A DNA stretch of 64,000 bases from Mesorhizobium loti (GTDB lineage: Bacteria > Pseudomonadota > Alphaproteobacteria > Rhizobiales > Rhizobiaceae). The translations under genes and the position numbers were made by a program. Numbering within the stretch: position 1 is the first letter of the stretch; every line of letters starts with the position of its first letter. Shown one piece after another: positions 51,981 to 61,474 of the stretch. Location: assembly GCA_002356515.1 (NCBI GenBank), contig AP017605.1:4945020-5009019 (forward strand), in the 5' to 3' direction. The notes beneath the pieces are model-generated. The model searched no databases. It had not been told where the DNA came from and worked only from the letters and a program-made list of their open reading frames with translations.

Positions 51981-52284
51981 GGGAAATCTTCCTCGGATGG
52001 CCAGCCATTTTCATTTGGCTGGACCAGTCGAGTGTATGGGTGGCACAAGGGGTTGCGCCAATCAATTTTTCTGATCGTTGGGATTTATGCCAGTGATCCT
52101 TCAGCCAAAAATCGGGCTCTGTGGCCGCCCGCAGTGACACATTGTGTCATCGCATCGTGATGCGATGCGGCATCGCCGCGTATTGACCGCACGGAATTCG
52201 GCTCAATAGGTTTGTCGCGACGACACGCGCCGGAAACATCCGGTCTGATAAAGTACGTCGAAAAACGCCAGGAGCCCCCCGCCA
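51981..52284. other. 304-base divergent region between the MocR gene and pgi
   Basis: No gene is present. It contains the motif TGGACCA at 52020-52026. It also contains two adjacent palindromes: TGACACA-T-TGTGTCA (52135-52149) and CATCGCATC-GT-GATGCGATG (52148-52167). Both promoters must lie here, but no consensus hexamers were fixed. Confidence 0.6.
52135..52167. promoter_or_regulatory. Two adjacent palindromes upstream of pgi
   Basis: TGACACATTGTGTCA is a perfect 7-nt-arm palindrome with a single central base. It overlaps by two bases with a second perfect palindrome with arms CATCGCATC and GATGCGATG around GT. Such composite dyads suit a repressor site or mRNA hairpin. I do not recognise a cognate regulator. 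Confidence 0.6.
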
Positions 52285-53928
52285 GTGGATAAGTCAGCCT
52301 TCCAGAAACAGCTTGCCGCCTTGCGCGATCATCGCGCTGCGGCACCTGCCAGCATGCGCCAGGCCTTCGCCGCCGATCCGCAGCGGTTCCAGACATTCTC
52401 CGCCAGCGACGGCGACCTCTTGCTTGACTGGTCGAAATGCGCCGTCGACGCAACCACCATGGACTTGCTGGAAAAGCTCGCCGGCGCCGCCGATCTCGAA
52501 GGCCGCCGCGCCGCCATGTTCGCCGGCAAGAAGATCAACATCACCGAAGACCGCGCCGTGCTGCACACGGCGCTGCGCAATCTCAGCGGCAAGGGCGTCA
52601 CGGTCGATGGCCAGGACGTCAAGGCGGATGTTCTTTCCGTGCTCGACGCGATGGGCGCCTTCGCCGATGCCATCCGCTCCGGCAAAGCGGCCGGTGCCAC
52701 CGGCAAGAAGATCACCGACATCGTCAACATCGGCATTGGCGGCTCCGACCTCGGCCCGGCCATGGCGACGCTGGCGCTCGCCCCCTATCATGACGGACCG
52801 CGCGCGCACTATGTCTCCAACATCGACGGCGCCCATATCCATGACACGTTGAAAGGCCTGTCGGCCGAGACCACGCTGTTCATCATCGCCTCCAAGACCT
52901 TCACCACGGTCGAGACGATGACCAATGCGCAGACGGCGCGCGACTGGGTGCAGAAGGCGCTGGGCAAGGAAGCGGTCGGCAAGCATTTCGCCGCCGTTTC
53001 GACGGCGCTCGACCTGGTGGCCAAGTTCGGCATCGAACCCGATCGCGTCTTCGGCTTCTGGGATTGGGTCGGCGGCCGCTATTCGGTCTGGGGCGCGATC
53101 GGCCTTCCGGTCATGATCGCCGTCGGTCCGAGGAATTTCCGCGCCTTCCTCGACGGTGCCCATGAGATGGACGAGCATTTCCGCACCGCGCCGCTCGCCA
53201 ACAACCTGCCGGCGCTGCTCGGGCTGGTCGGTTGGTGGCATCGCGTGATCTGCGGCTATCCGGCTCGCGCCGTCATCCCCTATGACCAGCGCCTGTCCCG
53301 GCTGCCCGCCTATCTGCAGCAGCTCGACATGGAATCGAACGGCAAGGGCGTCACACTTGACGGCACGCCCGTGGCGACGCCGACCGGGCCGCTGGTCTGG
53401 GGCGAGCCGGGCACCAATGGCCAGCACGCCTTCTTCCAGCTTCTGCACCAGGGCACCGACTTCATCCCGGTCGAGTTTCTCGCCGCGGCCGTCGGCCACG
53501 AGCCGGAGCTCAAGCATCAGCATGATTTGCTGCTCGCCAATTGCCTGGCGCAGTCGGAAGCGCTAATGAAGGGCCGCACGCTGGATGAGGCGCGCGCGCA
53601 GATGCTGGCCAAGGGCATGAAGCCGGCTGATGTCGACAAAATAGCGCCGCATCGTGTCTTCTCCGGCAACCGGCCTTCGGTGACCATCCTCTATCGCAAG
53701 CTCGACCCGCGCACCTTCGGCCGGCTGATCGCGCTCTACGAACACCGCGTCTTCGTCGAGGGCACGCTGTTCAACATCAATTCCTTCGACCAGTGGGGCG
53801 TCGAGCTCGGTAAGGAACTGGCGACCGGCCTGCTGCCTGTCGTGGAAGGCAAGGAAAGCGCCGCAAACCGGGACGCCTCGACCAGGGGCCTTGTGGAACG
53901 CATCCACCAATTGCGTGGTTCGGAGTAA
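52285..53928 (+). CDS. pgi: Glucose-6-phosphate isomerase
   Basis: This 547-residue enzyme interconverts glucose-6-phosphate and fructose-6-phosphate in the cytoplasm. The two PGI signatures are visible: [19 protein letters not shown] and the C-terminal block [13 protein letters not shown]. The substrate-binding region [15 protein letters not shown] is also intact. Translation starts at a GTG at 52285 ([16 protein letters not shown]), with AGGAG at 52269-52273 upstream. Length agrees with the E. coli type. It is followed directly by a HAD phosphatase gene. Confidence 0.96.
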   Translation: MDKSAFQKQLAALRDHRAAAPASMRQAFAADPQRFQTFSASDGDLLLDWSKCAVDATTMDLLEKLAGAADLEGRRAAMFAGKKINITEDRAVLHTALRNLSGKGVTVDGQDVKADVLSVLDAMGAFADAIRSGKAAGATGKKITDIVNIGIGGSDLGPAMATLALAPYHDGPRAHYVSNIDGAHIHDTLKGLSAETTLFIIASKTFTTVETMTNAQTARDWVQKALGKEAVGKHFAAVSTALDLVAKFGIEPDRVFGFWDWVGGRYSVWGAIGLPVMIAVGPRNFRAFLDGAHEMDEHFRTAPLANNLPALLGLVGWWHRVICGYPARAVIPYDQRLSRLPAYLQQLDMESNGKGVTLDGTPVATPTGPLVWGEPGTNGQHAFFQLLHQGTDFIPVEFLAAAVGHEPELKHQHDLLLANCLAQSEALMKGRTLDEARAQMLAKGMKPADVDKIAPHRVFSGNRPSVTILYRKLDPRTFGRLIALYEHRVFVEGTLFNINSFDQWGVELGKELATGLLPVVEGKESAANRDASTRGLVERIHQLRGSE

Positions 53929-53933
53929 CTGAT

Positions 53934-54656
53934 TTGGCAGACATCAAAGGCATACTGTTCGACAAGGACGGGACACTTGTCGACTTCAACGCGACCTGGC
54001 TCGGCGTCGCCGACTTCATGGCCATGGACGCGTCCGATGGCGACCGCTGGAAGGCCGACAGGCTGCTGGCGGCGGCCGGCTTCGATTTCGCCAACCGCCG
54101 CTTCAAGCCCGATTCGATCTTTGCCTCGGGCACCAACATGGACGTCGTCGAGCTGTGGTTCCCGCGCCTGTCCGACGAGGACCAGATGCTGGCTGTCGCC
54201 CGCTTCAACGAGATCACCTCGGTGCAGGGTTCATCGATGGCGGTGGCGCTGCCGGGCATCGTCGACACCTTGGCAACACTGCACAAAAGATCTTACCGGC
54301 TCGGCGTCGCCACCAATGATTCCACCAGCGGCGCGGAAAAGACGCTGGTCACGCTGGGCGTCGCGCAGCTGTTCGACGCCGCCTATGGTTACGACGCCGT
54401 GGCCAATCCCAAACCAGCGCCCGACACCATCCAGGCCTTTTGCGATCTCACCGGACTGAAGCCGTCGGAGATAGCCATGGTCGGCGACAACCGCCACGAT
54501 CTCGAAATGGCGCGCGCCGGCGGCTGCGGCCTGGCGGTGGGCGTGCTCTCCGGCACCGGCACGCGCGAATCGCTGGCCGAGATTGCCGACGTCATCCTGG
54601 ATTCGGTTGCCGACCTGCCGGATTTCCTGGCGGCGCGGGTCAGGGAGACTGTCTAA
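53934..54656 (+). CDS. HAD-family phosphatase (Gph-like)
   Basis: This 240-residue hydrolase has the HAD motif I FDKDGTLVDF (Asp10 and Asp12), motif II ATNDST, and motif IV MVGDNRHDLEMARAGG. It resembles phosphoglycolate phosphatase, but the true substrate is unclear. The frame starts at TTG at 53934, five bases after the pgi stop, with GGAG upstream; no ATG is near. Its end overlaps the ETF-beta methyltransferase gene by four bases, convergently. Confidence 0.88.
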   Translation: MADIKGILFDKDGTLVDFNATWLGVADFMAMDASDGDRWKADRLLAAAGFDFANRRFKPDSIFASGTNMDVVELWFPRLSDEDQMLAVARFNEITSVQGSSMAVALPGIVDTLATLHKRSYRLGVATNDSTSGAEKTLVTLGVAQLFDAAYGYDAVANPKPAPDTIQAFCDLTGLKPSEIAMVGDNRHDLEMARAGGCGLAVGVLSGTGTRESLAEIADVILDSVADLPDFLAARVRETV

Positions 54657-55405
54657 CCGCCAGGTTCGGCCTCGAAACGAAAGACGCCGCTCGGCCTTGG
54701 GGCGGCGTCTTTCGCGTCGCCGAAATCCGGCACCTGATATTCGGCGAGCAGGCGCAATCGCGACCGCGGCAGGTAGGCCCGGCCCGGATCGCCCACCAGC
54801 ACCTCGATTCCGGTGGCAAGGCAGCGGTCGAAAAAAGGCATGACGCGCTCAGCGACTTCCTGGCCATAGAACACATCGCCGGCAAGCACGAGATCGACCA
54901 AGGGCGGCCAGCTCCCAGTGATATCGCCATCGACAATGGCAATTTTGACACCGTTCGCCGCCGCGTTGAGGCCGAGCGCGGCGACGCCGTTGCGGTCGAT
55001 TTCGGCGGCGATCACCTCGCGTGCCCCGGCCTTGGCGGCGGCGATGCCGACAATGCCGGAGCCGGCACCGAGGTCGAGCACGCGGCGGCCTGCCACTGTC
55101 ATCGGATGGTCGAGGATATAGCGCGCCAGCACCGCACCACCGGCCCAGGCATAGGCCCAGTAGGGCGGCCGCGGCTCCGACGCGTCGTCGTCCGCGTCAC
55201 CATCGTCTTCGGGATCGACGAGGCGCCTCAGCCCGCTGCCCGGGTGGGCGGTGTAAAACCGGATTTCGGGAAGCGCCGCCACCGGAACAAGGCGCATGTT
55301 CGCCTTGATGAATTCCGCCGGGTCGAGGCGGGGGCGCGGGGTCGGCGAATCGTTGTCTGGCAAAACATTGCCCAAGGCGTTGTCGCCGACAGAATCTCCT
55401 CTCAC
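54653..55405 (-). CDS. METTL20-type ETF-beta lysine methyltransferase homologue
   Basis: This 250-residue class I methyltransferase has the METTL20 pattern: PPYWAYAWAGGAVLARYI (residues 80-97), motif I VLDLGAGSGIVGIAA (109-123), and DVFYG (177-181). Bacterial homologues in Agrobacterium methylate the beta subunit of electron transfer flavoprotein, linking it to fatty-acid oxidation. It lies beside an acyl-CoA ligase gene, which fits that pathway. An acidic, disordered insert (residues 60-80) with DDGDADDD is unusual. It overlaps the acyl-CoA ligase start region by four bases at 55402. Confidence 0.82.
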   Translation of the reverse strand: MRGDSVGDNALGNVLPDNDSPTPRPRLDPAEFIKANMRLVPVAALPEIRFYTAHPGSGLRRLVDPEDDGDADDDASEPRPPYWAYAWAGGAVLARYILDHPMTVAGRRVLDLGAGSGIVGIAAAKAGAREVIAAEIDRNGVAALGLNAAANGVKIAIVDGDITGSWPPLVDLVLAGDVFYGQEVAERVMPFFDRCLATGIEVLVGDPGRAYLPRSRLRLLAEYQVPDFGDAKDAAPRPSGVFRFEAEPGG

Positions 55406-57546
55406 GAGGCGCGCAGCGCCCGCCGCAGGATCTTGCCGACCGGCGTCTTCGGCAATTCGGTCCTGAACTCGATGTATTTGGGCCGCTTGTAGCCGGTCAG
55501 GTTCTCGCGGCAGAAAGCGGTGATGGCTTCCACGGTCAGGGCTGGATCCTTCTTGACGATGAACAGCTTCGGCACTTCGCCCGAATGCTCGTCCGGCACG
55601 CCGATCGCCGCCACTTCGAGAACGCCCGGATGCATCGCCACGACCTCCTCGAGCTCGTTCGGATAGACGTTGAAGCCCGAGACCAGGATCATATCCTTCT
55701 TGCGGTCGACGATCTTGGTGTAGCCGCGCGCGTCCATGAAGCCCATGTCGCCGGACTTGAAGTAGCCGTCCTTGGTCATCACCTTGGCGGTCTCGTCAGG
55801 CCGGTTCCAATAGCCCGCCATCACCTGCGGACCCCTGATGCAGATTTCGCCGACCTCGCCGAGCGGCAGATTGTTGCCGTCGTCGTCGCGGATGGCGATT
55901 TCCGTCGAGGGCAGCGGCAGGCCGATCGTGCCGGTGAACTCGCCGGAGCTGAATTTGTTGGCCGTCGCCACCGGCGAGGTTTCCGACAGGCCGTAGCCTT
56001 CGGTGACAGGGCAGCCGGTCAACGCCTTCCAGCGTTCGGCGACGCCCTTTTGCACCGCCATTCCGCCGCCCAGTGTCAGCACCAGCGGCTTGAAATCGAG
56101 TTTGCGGAAATCCTCATTGTTGAGCAGCGCATTGAACAGCGTGTTGAGGCCGGGAAAGATGTGGGCCGGATACTTTGCCAGTTCCTTGACGAAGCCCGGA
56201 ATGTCGCGCGGATTGGGAATGAGCACGTTGCGAGCGCCTTGCTGCATGCCCATCAGTGCGTTCACGGTCAGCGCGAAGATATGATAGAGCGGCAGCGCGC
56301 AGATGAAGTTCGGGTGCGCGGGTTTCGGCTTGATCGTATAGGCGTCTTCCATCCACTGCGCGTTCTGCATGACATTGGAGAGCACATTGCTGTGCAGCAG
56401 CGTGGCGCCCTTCGACACGCCGGTGGTGCCGCCCGTATATTGCAGGAAGGCGACGTCGTCGGCTGCGACCTTGGCTGGCTTGAAGCCAAGGCCGGCGCCG
56501 GCCTTCATCGCCGCGTTGAACTTGACATGCCCGGGCAGCGACCATGCCGGCACCATCTTCTTCACGCGGCGCACCACGAAGTTGACGATGGTGCCCTTGA
56601 GGCCGCCGAGCATGTCGCCCATGGCCGCCACCACGACGTGCTTGACCGCGGTCCTGGCGACTACCGCCTGCAAGGTGTTGGCGAAGTTTTCCAGGATGAC
56701 GATGGCTTGTGCGCCGGAATCCTTGAGCTGGTGCTCCAGCTCGCGCGGCGTGTACAGCGGATTGATGTTCACCACGACATAGCCGGCGCGCAGGATGCCC
56801 ATCATCGCCACCGGATATTGCAGGACGTTCGGCATCATCAGGGCGACGCGCGCCCCCTTTTGCAGCCCCTTCGATTGCAGGTAGGCACCGAAGGCCGCCG
56901 ACAACTGCTCGACATCGGCGTAGCTGATGGATTTGTCCATGCAGGTGAAAGCCGGCTGGGCGGAAAATTGCTTGCAGGCGGCGACCAGGAAATCGCCGAT
57001 CGAACTGTAGGGCAACGCACCGATCTCAGCCGGCACATTTTTCGGATAGCTCTTGAGCCATGGCTTTTCGGGCAGGCCGGCCGCAAGTTCCGCCAGTGCC
57101 TTCGGCAGCCCCTTGGTGGCAGCCGGCGCCGGCTTCGATGTCGGCGCTGCCTTTGCTGGCGATGTGGCCTTCGTTGCCCCAGTCTTTGTGGGAGAAGTCT
57201 TTGCCGGAGAAGCCTTTGTCGGAGAAGTCTTCGTCGCAGAAGTTTTTGCCGGGGTGGCTTTCACGGCTGGCTTCGCAGCGGCTTTGGCGGTGCTGGCCGC
57301 TTTTGCCGCCGGTGCTGTCTTGGCAGGCTTTGCCTCCGCCTTGGCGGTCGCGGCTTTGGCGGCAGCTTTACCTTGCCCGTCGGCGGCGGCTGGTTTCGAC
57401 ACTGCCTTGGCCGACGCTTTCACCGGCGCCTTCGATGCTTTTGCCACCCGTTCCTCCCTAGCAATTCTTGTTCGCCGTCTGGTCGCCTGTGCCGCGCTTG
57501 CCTCCGAATTGACAGAGACATCCTCCGCTGCGGCCAGCATATCCAT
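55402..57546 (-). CDS. fadD: Long-chain acyl-CoA synthetase with H1-like N-terminal extension
   Basis: This 714-residue adenylating enzyme activates long-chain fatty acids with ATP and CoA. The core begins near residue 158 (LPEKPWLKSYPKNVPAEIG) and includes the AMP motif LQYTGGTTGVSKGATLLH, GYGLSETSP and KSGDMGFMDARGYTKIVDRK. Residues about 35-145 are alanine/lysine/proline-rich with tandem KTSPTK-type repeats, resembling histone H1-like tails. No internal ATG exists between the start and the core, so the extension appears to be real. The stop overlaps the convergent METTL20 gene by four bases. The longer frame is consistent with the codon bias of its neighbours. Confidence 0.9.
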   Translation of the reverse strand: MDMLAAAEDVSVNSEASAAQATRRRTRIAREERVAKASKAPVKASAKAVSKPAAADGQGKAAAKAATAKAEAKPAKTAPAAKAASTAKAAAKPAVKATPAKTSATKTSPTKASPAKTSPTKTGATKATSPAKAAPTSKPAPAATKGLPKALAELAAGLPEKPWLKSYPKNVPAEIGALPYSSIGDFLVAACKQFSAQPAFTCMDKSISYADVEQLSAAFGAYLQSKGLQKGARVALMMPNVLQYPVAMMGILRAGYVVVNINPLYTPRELEHQLKDSGAQAIVILENFANTLQAVVARTAVKHVVVAAMGDMLGGLKGTIVNFVVRRVKKMVPAWSLPGHVKFNAAMKAGAGLGFKPAKVAADDVAFLQYTGGTTGVSKGATLLHSNVLSNVMQNAQWMEDAYTIKPKPAHPNFICALPLYHIFALTVNALMGMQQGARNVLIPNPRDIPGFVKELAKYPAHIFPGLNTLFNALLNNEDFRKLDFKPLVLTLGGGMAVQKGVAERWKALTGCPVTEGYGLSETSPVATANKFSSGEFTGTIGLPLPSTEIAIRDDDGNNLPLGEVGEICIRGPQVMAGYWNRPDETAKVMTKDGYFKSGDMGFMDARGYTKIVDRKKDMILVSGFNVYPNELEEVVAMHPGVLEVAAIGVPDEHSGEVPKLFIVKKDPALTVEAITAFCRENLTGYKRPKYIEFRTELPKTPVGKILRRALRAS

Positions 57547-57913
57547 CTATGTATTGCCTCTATCGGCGGCGGTGCAAGTCTTGCCCCTGCGGCAAGGCGC
57601 CGAAAGATTTGCCGCCGAAAATCTTTCCCGTCGGCGACACTTGGAACCGGCATCTTTCCACATCGACGATCGGATGAAGGCGGACGCGGCATCGATGTCG
57701 CCAGATGCCAGATCAATAAAAAAATGCGGTCGTTAACAATCTCGTGAGTGGAAAAAACTGCTAATTTTTTCTGCCGTTTAGCAAAATGACGGATTTTTTT
57801 CCTGCTTCCCGCGGGGTAAGCAAACGGGGTGTTCCAAAGCCGGAAAAACGGTGCTTATATGCGCGCTTCGCGAGCCTGATAGAGGGGCTTGGAAGAACAT
57901 CAGGGAGTGCTCA
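57547..57913. other. 367-base divergent region between fadD and dppA
   Basis: The region has no credible gene. It is AT-rich at 57710-57800, with poly-T runs and a weak dyad CCGT...ACGG near 57773-57792. Both promoters must be here, but I could not settle hexamers. An AGGGAG ribosome-binding site precedes dppA at 57902-57907. Confidence 0.6.
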
Positions 57914-59512
57914 ATGAAAAAGAAACTCGCTTTTGCGGCCGCGTTGCTGGCTGCAAGCGTCCTGAGCGGCATGGCCAATGCGAAGACGCTTGTCTATTGC
58001 TCGGAAGCGTCGCCGGCCAATTTCGATCCGGGTACGACGACCGGCGGCAACGACTTCGATGCCTCGTCGCGTACCGTCTATTCGCGTCTGGTCGAATTCA
58101 AGCATGGCGGCACCGAGGTCGAGCCCGGCCTCGCCGACAAGTGGGAAATCTCGGACGATGGCCTGGTCTATACGTTCCACCTGCATCCGGGCGTGAAGTT
58201 CCAGACCACCGACTATTTCAAGCCGACGCGTGACCTCAATGCCGACGACGTCGTCTTCTCCTTCGACCGCCAGTTCAACAAGGCGAATCCCTGGAACGGC
58301 GACAAGTATCTGCCCAACCTGACCTGGGACTACTACACCGGCATGGACATGCCGAAATACGTCGCCAAGTGGGAAAAGGTCGACGACCTGACCGTCAAGC
58401 TGACGCTGACCGAGCCGAACGCGCCGATGCTGGCCAACCTTGGCATGGACTTCGCGTCGATCGTGTCGAAGGAATATGCCGACCAACTGGAGAAGTCCGG
58501 CAAGATGGCCGATTTCTCGACCAAGCCGATCGGCACTGGTCCTTTCCAGTTCGTCGACTACCAGCTGGATTCGGTCATCCGCTACGCGGCCCACCCGGAT
58601 TATTTCAAGGGCAAGGAGAAGATCGACGATCTCGTCTTCGCCATCACGCCTGACGCGACCGCCCGCATCCAGAAGGTGCTCGCCGGCGAGTGCGACATCG
58701 CTCCCTATCCGAATCCTGCCGACATCGGCACGATCAAGGCCAAGAACGACGTGACCCTGATGGATCAGGCCGGCCTGAACATCGGCTATATGAGCTACAA
58801 CACCACGATCCCGCCGCTCGACAAGCCTGAAGTGCGCCACGCGCTCAACCAGGCGATCGACCGGGAGGCGCTGATCAAGTCGCTGTTCCAGGATGCCGGT
58901 GCCACGCCTGCCGAAAACCTGATCCCGCCGACCATGTGGTCGTGGAACAAGGATGTGAAGGCCGACGCCTATAATCCGGATGCGGCCAAGAAGGTGCTTG
59001 AGGCTGCCGGGCTGAAGGAAATCCAGCTCTGGGCTTCCGATCGCGTTCGTCCTTACAACCCGAACTTCCAGCGCGCCGCCGAACTGATCCAGGCCGACTG
59101 GGCCAAGGTCGGCGTCAAGGCCGAGATCGTCAACTACGAGTGGACCAAGTATCGCTCGGAGGGCAAGAAGAAGGACCGTCCCGGCGCGTTCCAGATTGGC
59201 TGGACCGGCGACAATGGCGATCCGGACAACTTCTTCGCCACCCTGTTCGCTTGCTCCGCCATCGGCGTCTCGAACTACTCCAGCTGGTGCGACAAGGACT
59301 TCGAAGACCTGATCCAGAAGGCCAAGAAGACCAGCGACCAGGCCGAGCGCGCCAAGCTCTATGGAGAGGCGCAGGTCGTCTTCCAGAAGCAGGCTCCGGC
59401 CTTCCTGCTGGCGCATAGCCAAGTCTACGCGGTGGTGCGCAAGAATGTCAGCGGTTTCATGATGGACCCGCTCGGCATTCACCGCTTCGACGGCGTCGAC
59501 AAAGCCGAATAA
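57914..59512 (+). CDS. dppA: ABC peptide-binding protein (DppA-like)
   Basis: This 532-residue periplasmic binding protein starts with a signal peptide (MKKKLAFAAALLAASVLSG, cleaved after ANA). The mature chain reads KTLVYCSEASPANFDPGTTT, the SBP_bac_5 pattern of DppA. The blocks YTFHLHPGVKFQTTDYF and IGTGPFQFVDYQLD are also typical. It binds dipeptides or, in related systems, heme or delta-aminolevulinate. The ATG at 57914 follows CAGGGAGTG. It is the first gene of a five-gene dpp operon. Confidence 0.9.
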   Translation: MKKKLAFAAALLAASVLSGMANAKTLVYCSEASPANFDPGTTTGGNDFDASSRTVYSRLVEFKHGGTEVEPGLADKWEISDDGLVYTFHLHPGVKFQTTDYFKPTRDLNADDVVFSFDRQFNKANPWNGDKYLPNLTWDYYTGMDMPKYVAKWEKVDDLTVKLTLTEPNAPMLANLGMDFASIVSKEYADQLEKSGKMADFSTKPIGTGPFQFVDYQLDSVIRYAAHPDYFKGKEKIDDLVFAITPDATARIQKVLAGECDIAPYPNPADIGTIKAKNDVTLMDQAGLNIGYMSYNTTIPPLDKPEVRHALNQAIDREALIKSLFQDAGATPAENLIPPTMWSWNKDVKADAYNPDAAKKVLEAAGLKEIQLWASDRVRPYNPNFQRAAELIQADWAKVGVKAEIVNYEWTKYRSEGKKKDRPGAFQIGWTGDNGDPDNFFATLFACSAIGVSNYSSWCDKDFEDLIQKAKKTSDQAERAKLYGEAQVVFQKQAPAFLLAHSQVYAVVRKNVSGFMMDPLGIHRFDGVDKAE

Positions 59513-59522
59513 GACATTGAGT

Positions 59523-59548
59523 GGGGCGGTGCTCTAGAGCGCCGCCCC
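59523..59548 (+). terminator. GC-rich hairpin between dppA and dppB
   Basis: GGGGCGG and CCGCCCC enclose the inner palindrome GCTCTAGAGC, leaving a near-perfect 12-bp stem with one T-G step. It lies just after the dppA stop. It is not followed by a long T-run, so partial termination or mRNA stabilisation is more likely than full termination. Confidence 0.7.
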
Positions 59549-59555
59549 CTTTGCC

Positions 59556-60563
59556 ATGCTCAAATATATTCTTCACAGAATTGCACTTTTGATCCCGACG
59601 CTAGTCGGCATCACTATCTGTGCCTTCGCCTTCGTCAGGCTGCTGCCCGGCGATCCCATCCTTGCCATGGCCGGCGAACACGGCGTGGCGCCCGCGCGTT
59701 ACGAGGAACTCAAGGAACAGTTCGGCTATAATCTGCCGATCTGGCAGCAATACGCACGCTATGTCGGCGAGGTCGCGACCGGTGATTTCGGGGTCTCGAT
59801 TTCGTCCAAGCGCCCGGTACTTGAAGAGTTCAAGACGCTCTTCCCGGCGACGCTGGAACTCTCGTTCTTCGCCATGATTTTCGCCATGTTGCTCGGCATC
59901 CCGGCCGGCATCTTCGCGGCCGTCAAGCGCGGCTCGTGGTTCGACCAGTCGCTGATGGGCACCGCGCTCGTCGGCTACTCCATGCCGATCTTCTGGTGGG
60001 GCCTGCTGCTGATCATCTTTTTCTCCGGTTATCTCGGCTGGACACCGGTTAACGGCCGCATCGACCTGCAGTACTTCTTCAAGCCGATCACCGGCTTTAT
60101 GACCATCGACACCTTGCTCTACGGCAAATGGGATGCATTTCGCTCGGTATTGCGGCATCTGGTGCTGCCGACAATTGTGCTCGGCACCATTCCGCTGGCT
60201 GTGATAGCGCGCCAGACGCGCTCCGCCATGCTCGAGGTGCTGGGCGAGGACTACGTGCGGACGGCCCGAGCCAAAGGGCTTTCGTCGGCCCGAGTCATCG
60301 GCGTGCATGCTCTGCGCAACGCACTCATCCCGGTGGTCACCACCATCGGCCTGCAAGTTAGTACGCTGCTCGCCGGCGCCATCCTTACCGAAACGATCTT
60401 CTCCTGGCCCGGCATCGGCAGGTGGATGGTCGAGTCAATATCCAAGCGCGACTATGTTGTCGTGCAGTCTGGCCTGCTCTTGATCGCCCTTGTCGTCATG
60501 GCCGTGAACCTGATCGTCGATGTGCTTTATGCCGTCATCAACCCACGCATAAGGGCGGCGTGA
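59556..60563 (+). CDS. dppB: ABC peptide permease (DppB-like)
   Basis: This 335-residue permease has an N-terminal hydrophobic segment (LKYILHRIALLIPTLVGITI) and a C-terminal EAA-type region with DYVRTARAKGLSSARVIGVH. It forms one half of the peptide channel with DppC. The ATG follows the hairpin at 59523-59548. Its TGA shares one base with the dppC ATG (TGATG), a coupled pair. Confidence 0.93.
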   Translation: MLKYILHRIALLIPTLVGITICAFAFVRLLPGDPILAMAGEHGVAPARYEELKEQFGYNLPIWQQYARYVGEVATGDFGVSISSKRPVLEEFKTLFPATLELSFFAMIFAMLLGIPAGIFAAVKRGSWFDQSLMGTALVGYSMPIFWWGLLLIIFFSGYLGWTPVNGRIDLQYFFKPITGFMTIDTLLYGKWDAFRSVLRHLVLPTIVLGTIPLAVIARQTRSAMLEVLGEDYVRTARAKGLSSARVIGVHALRNALIPVVTTIGLQVSTLLAGAILTETIFSWPGIGRWMVESISKRDYVVVQSGLLLIALVVMAVNLIVDVLYAVINPRIRAA

Positions 60564-61474
60564 TGAGCCAATCGACCGAAATCACCCCGATGGCCGCTGG
60601 CAACCCGGATCGCCTCACCGGCTTCAGGACCTTCTGGCATTATTTCTCGGTGAACCGGGGCGCCGTGATCGGCCTGTTCGTCTTCATCCTCTTGGTGCTG
60701 GCGGCGCTGTTTGCGCCGCTGCTCGCGCCCTATGCGCCCGACATCCAGGACAAGACCGCTTTCTTGAGGCCTCCGGCCTGGCAGGCCGGCGGTAGCGCCC
60801 AATATCTGCTCGGCACCGACCCGGTCGGGCGCGACATCCTTTCACGCCTGCTCTATGGCGCGCGCTTCTCGTTGCTCATCGGCGCGGTCGTGGTCACGCT
60901 GGCGCTCGCCGGCGGCATCACGCTCGGCCTGCTGGCTGGGTATTTCCGTGGCTGGGTCGACGTGGCGATCATGCGCGTCATGGACCTGATCCTGGCCTTC
61001 CCGTCGCTGTTGCTGGCGTTGGTGATGGTCACCATCCTCGGTCCCGGCCTGTTCAATGCGATGCTGGCCATCGCGCTTGTGCTGCAGCCGCATTTCGCGC
61101 GCCTTGTGCGCGCCGCGGTGATGGCCGAGAAGAGCCGCGAATATGTCGTGGCGGCGAAGGTCGCCGGCGCCGGCCACATCAGACTGATGTTGCGCACCAT
61201 CCTGCCCAATTGCCTGGGGCCGCTGATTGTCCAGGGCACGCTGTCCTTCTCCAACGCCATCCTCGAGGCCGCCGCCCTAGGCTTCCTCGGCCTTGGCGCC
61301 CAGCCACCGACGCCCGAATGGGGCACGATGCTCGCTTCGGCGCGCGAGTTCATCCTGCGCGCCTGGTGGGTGGTGACCTTCCCCGGTCTTGCGATCCTGA
61401 TCACCGTGCTTGCCATCAATCTGATTGGCGACGGCCTGCGCGATGCGCTCGACCCGAAACTGAGGAGGTCGTGA
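60563..61474 (+). CDS. dppC: ABC peptide permease (DppC-like)
   Basis: This 303-residue permease has the family N-terminal helix AVIGLFVFILLVLAALFAPL, then the motif LGTDPVGRDILSRLLYGARF and the EAA-like VAAKVAGAGHIRLMLRTILP. Its start overlaps the dppB stop by one base and its stop overlaps dppD by one base. It completes the transmembrane channel. Confidence 0.93.
   Translation: MSQSTEITPMAAGNPDRLTGFRTFWHYFSVNRGAVIGLFVFILLVLAALFAPLLAPYAPDIQDKTAFLRPPAWQAGGSAQYLLGTDPVGRDILSRLLYGARFSLLIGAVVVTLALAGGITLGLLAGYFRGWVDVAIMRVMDLILAFPSLLLALVMVTILGPGLFNAMLAIALVLQPHFARLVRAAVMAEKSREYVVAAKVAGAGHIRLMLRTILPNCLGPLIVQGTLSFSNAILEAAALGFLGLGAQPPTPEWGTMLASAREFILRAWWVVTFPGLAILITVLAINLIGDGLRDALDPKLRRS

Noticed and set aside
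55585..57747. Plus-strand frame of 720 codons over fadD
   Set aside because: Antisense of the acyl-CoA synthetase. It contains long low-complexity stretches produced by the lysine-rich repeats of the real gene.
57832..57860. Promoter for dppA with TTCCAA and TTATAT
   Set aside because: The hexamers match the consensus poorly, so I did not list them as a feature.
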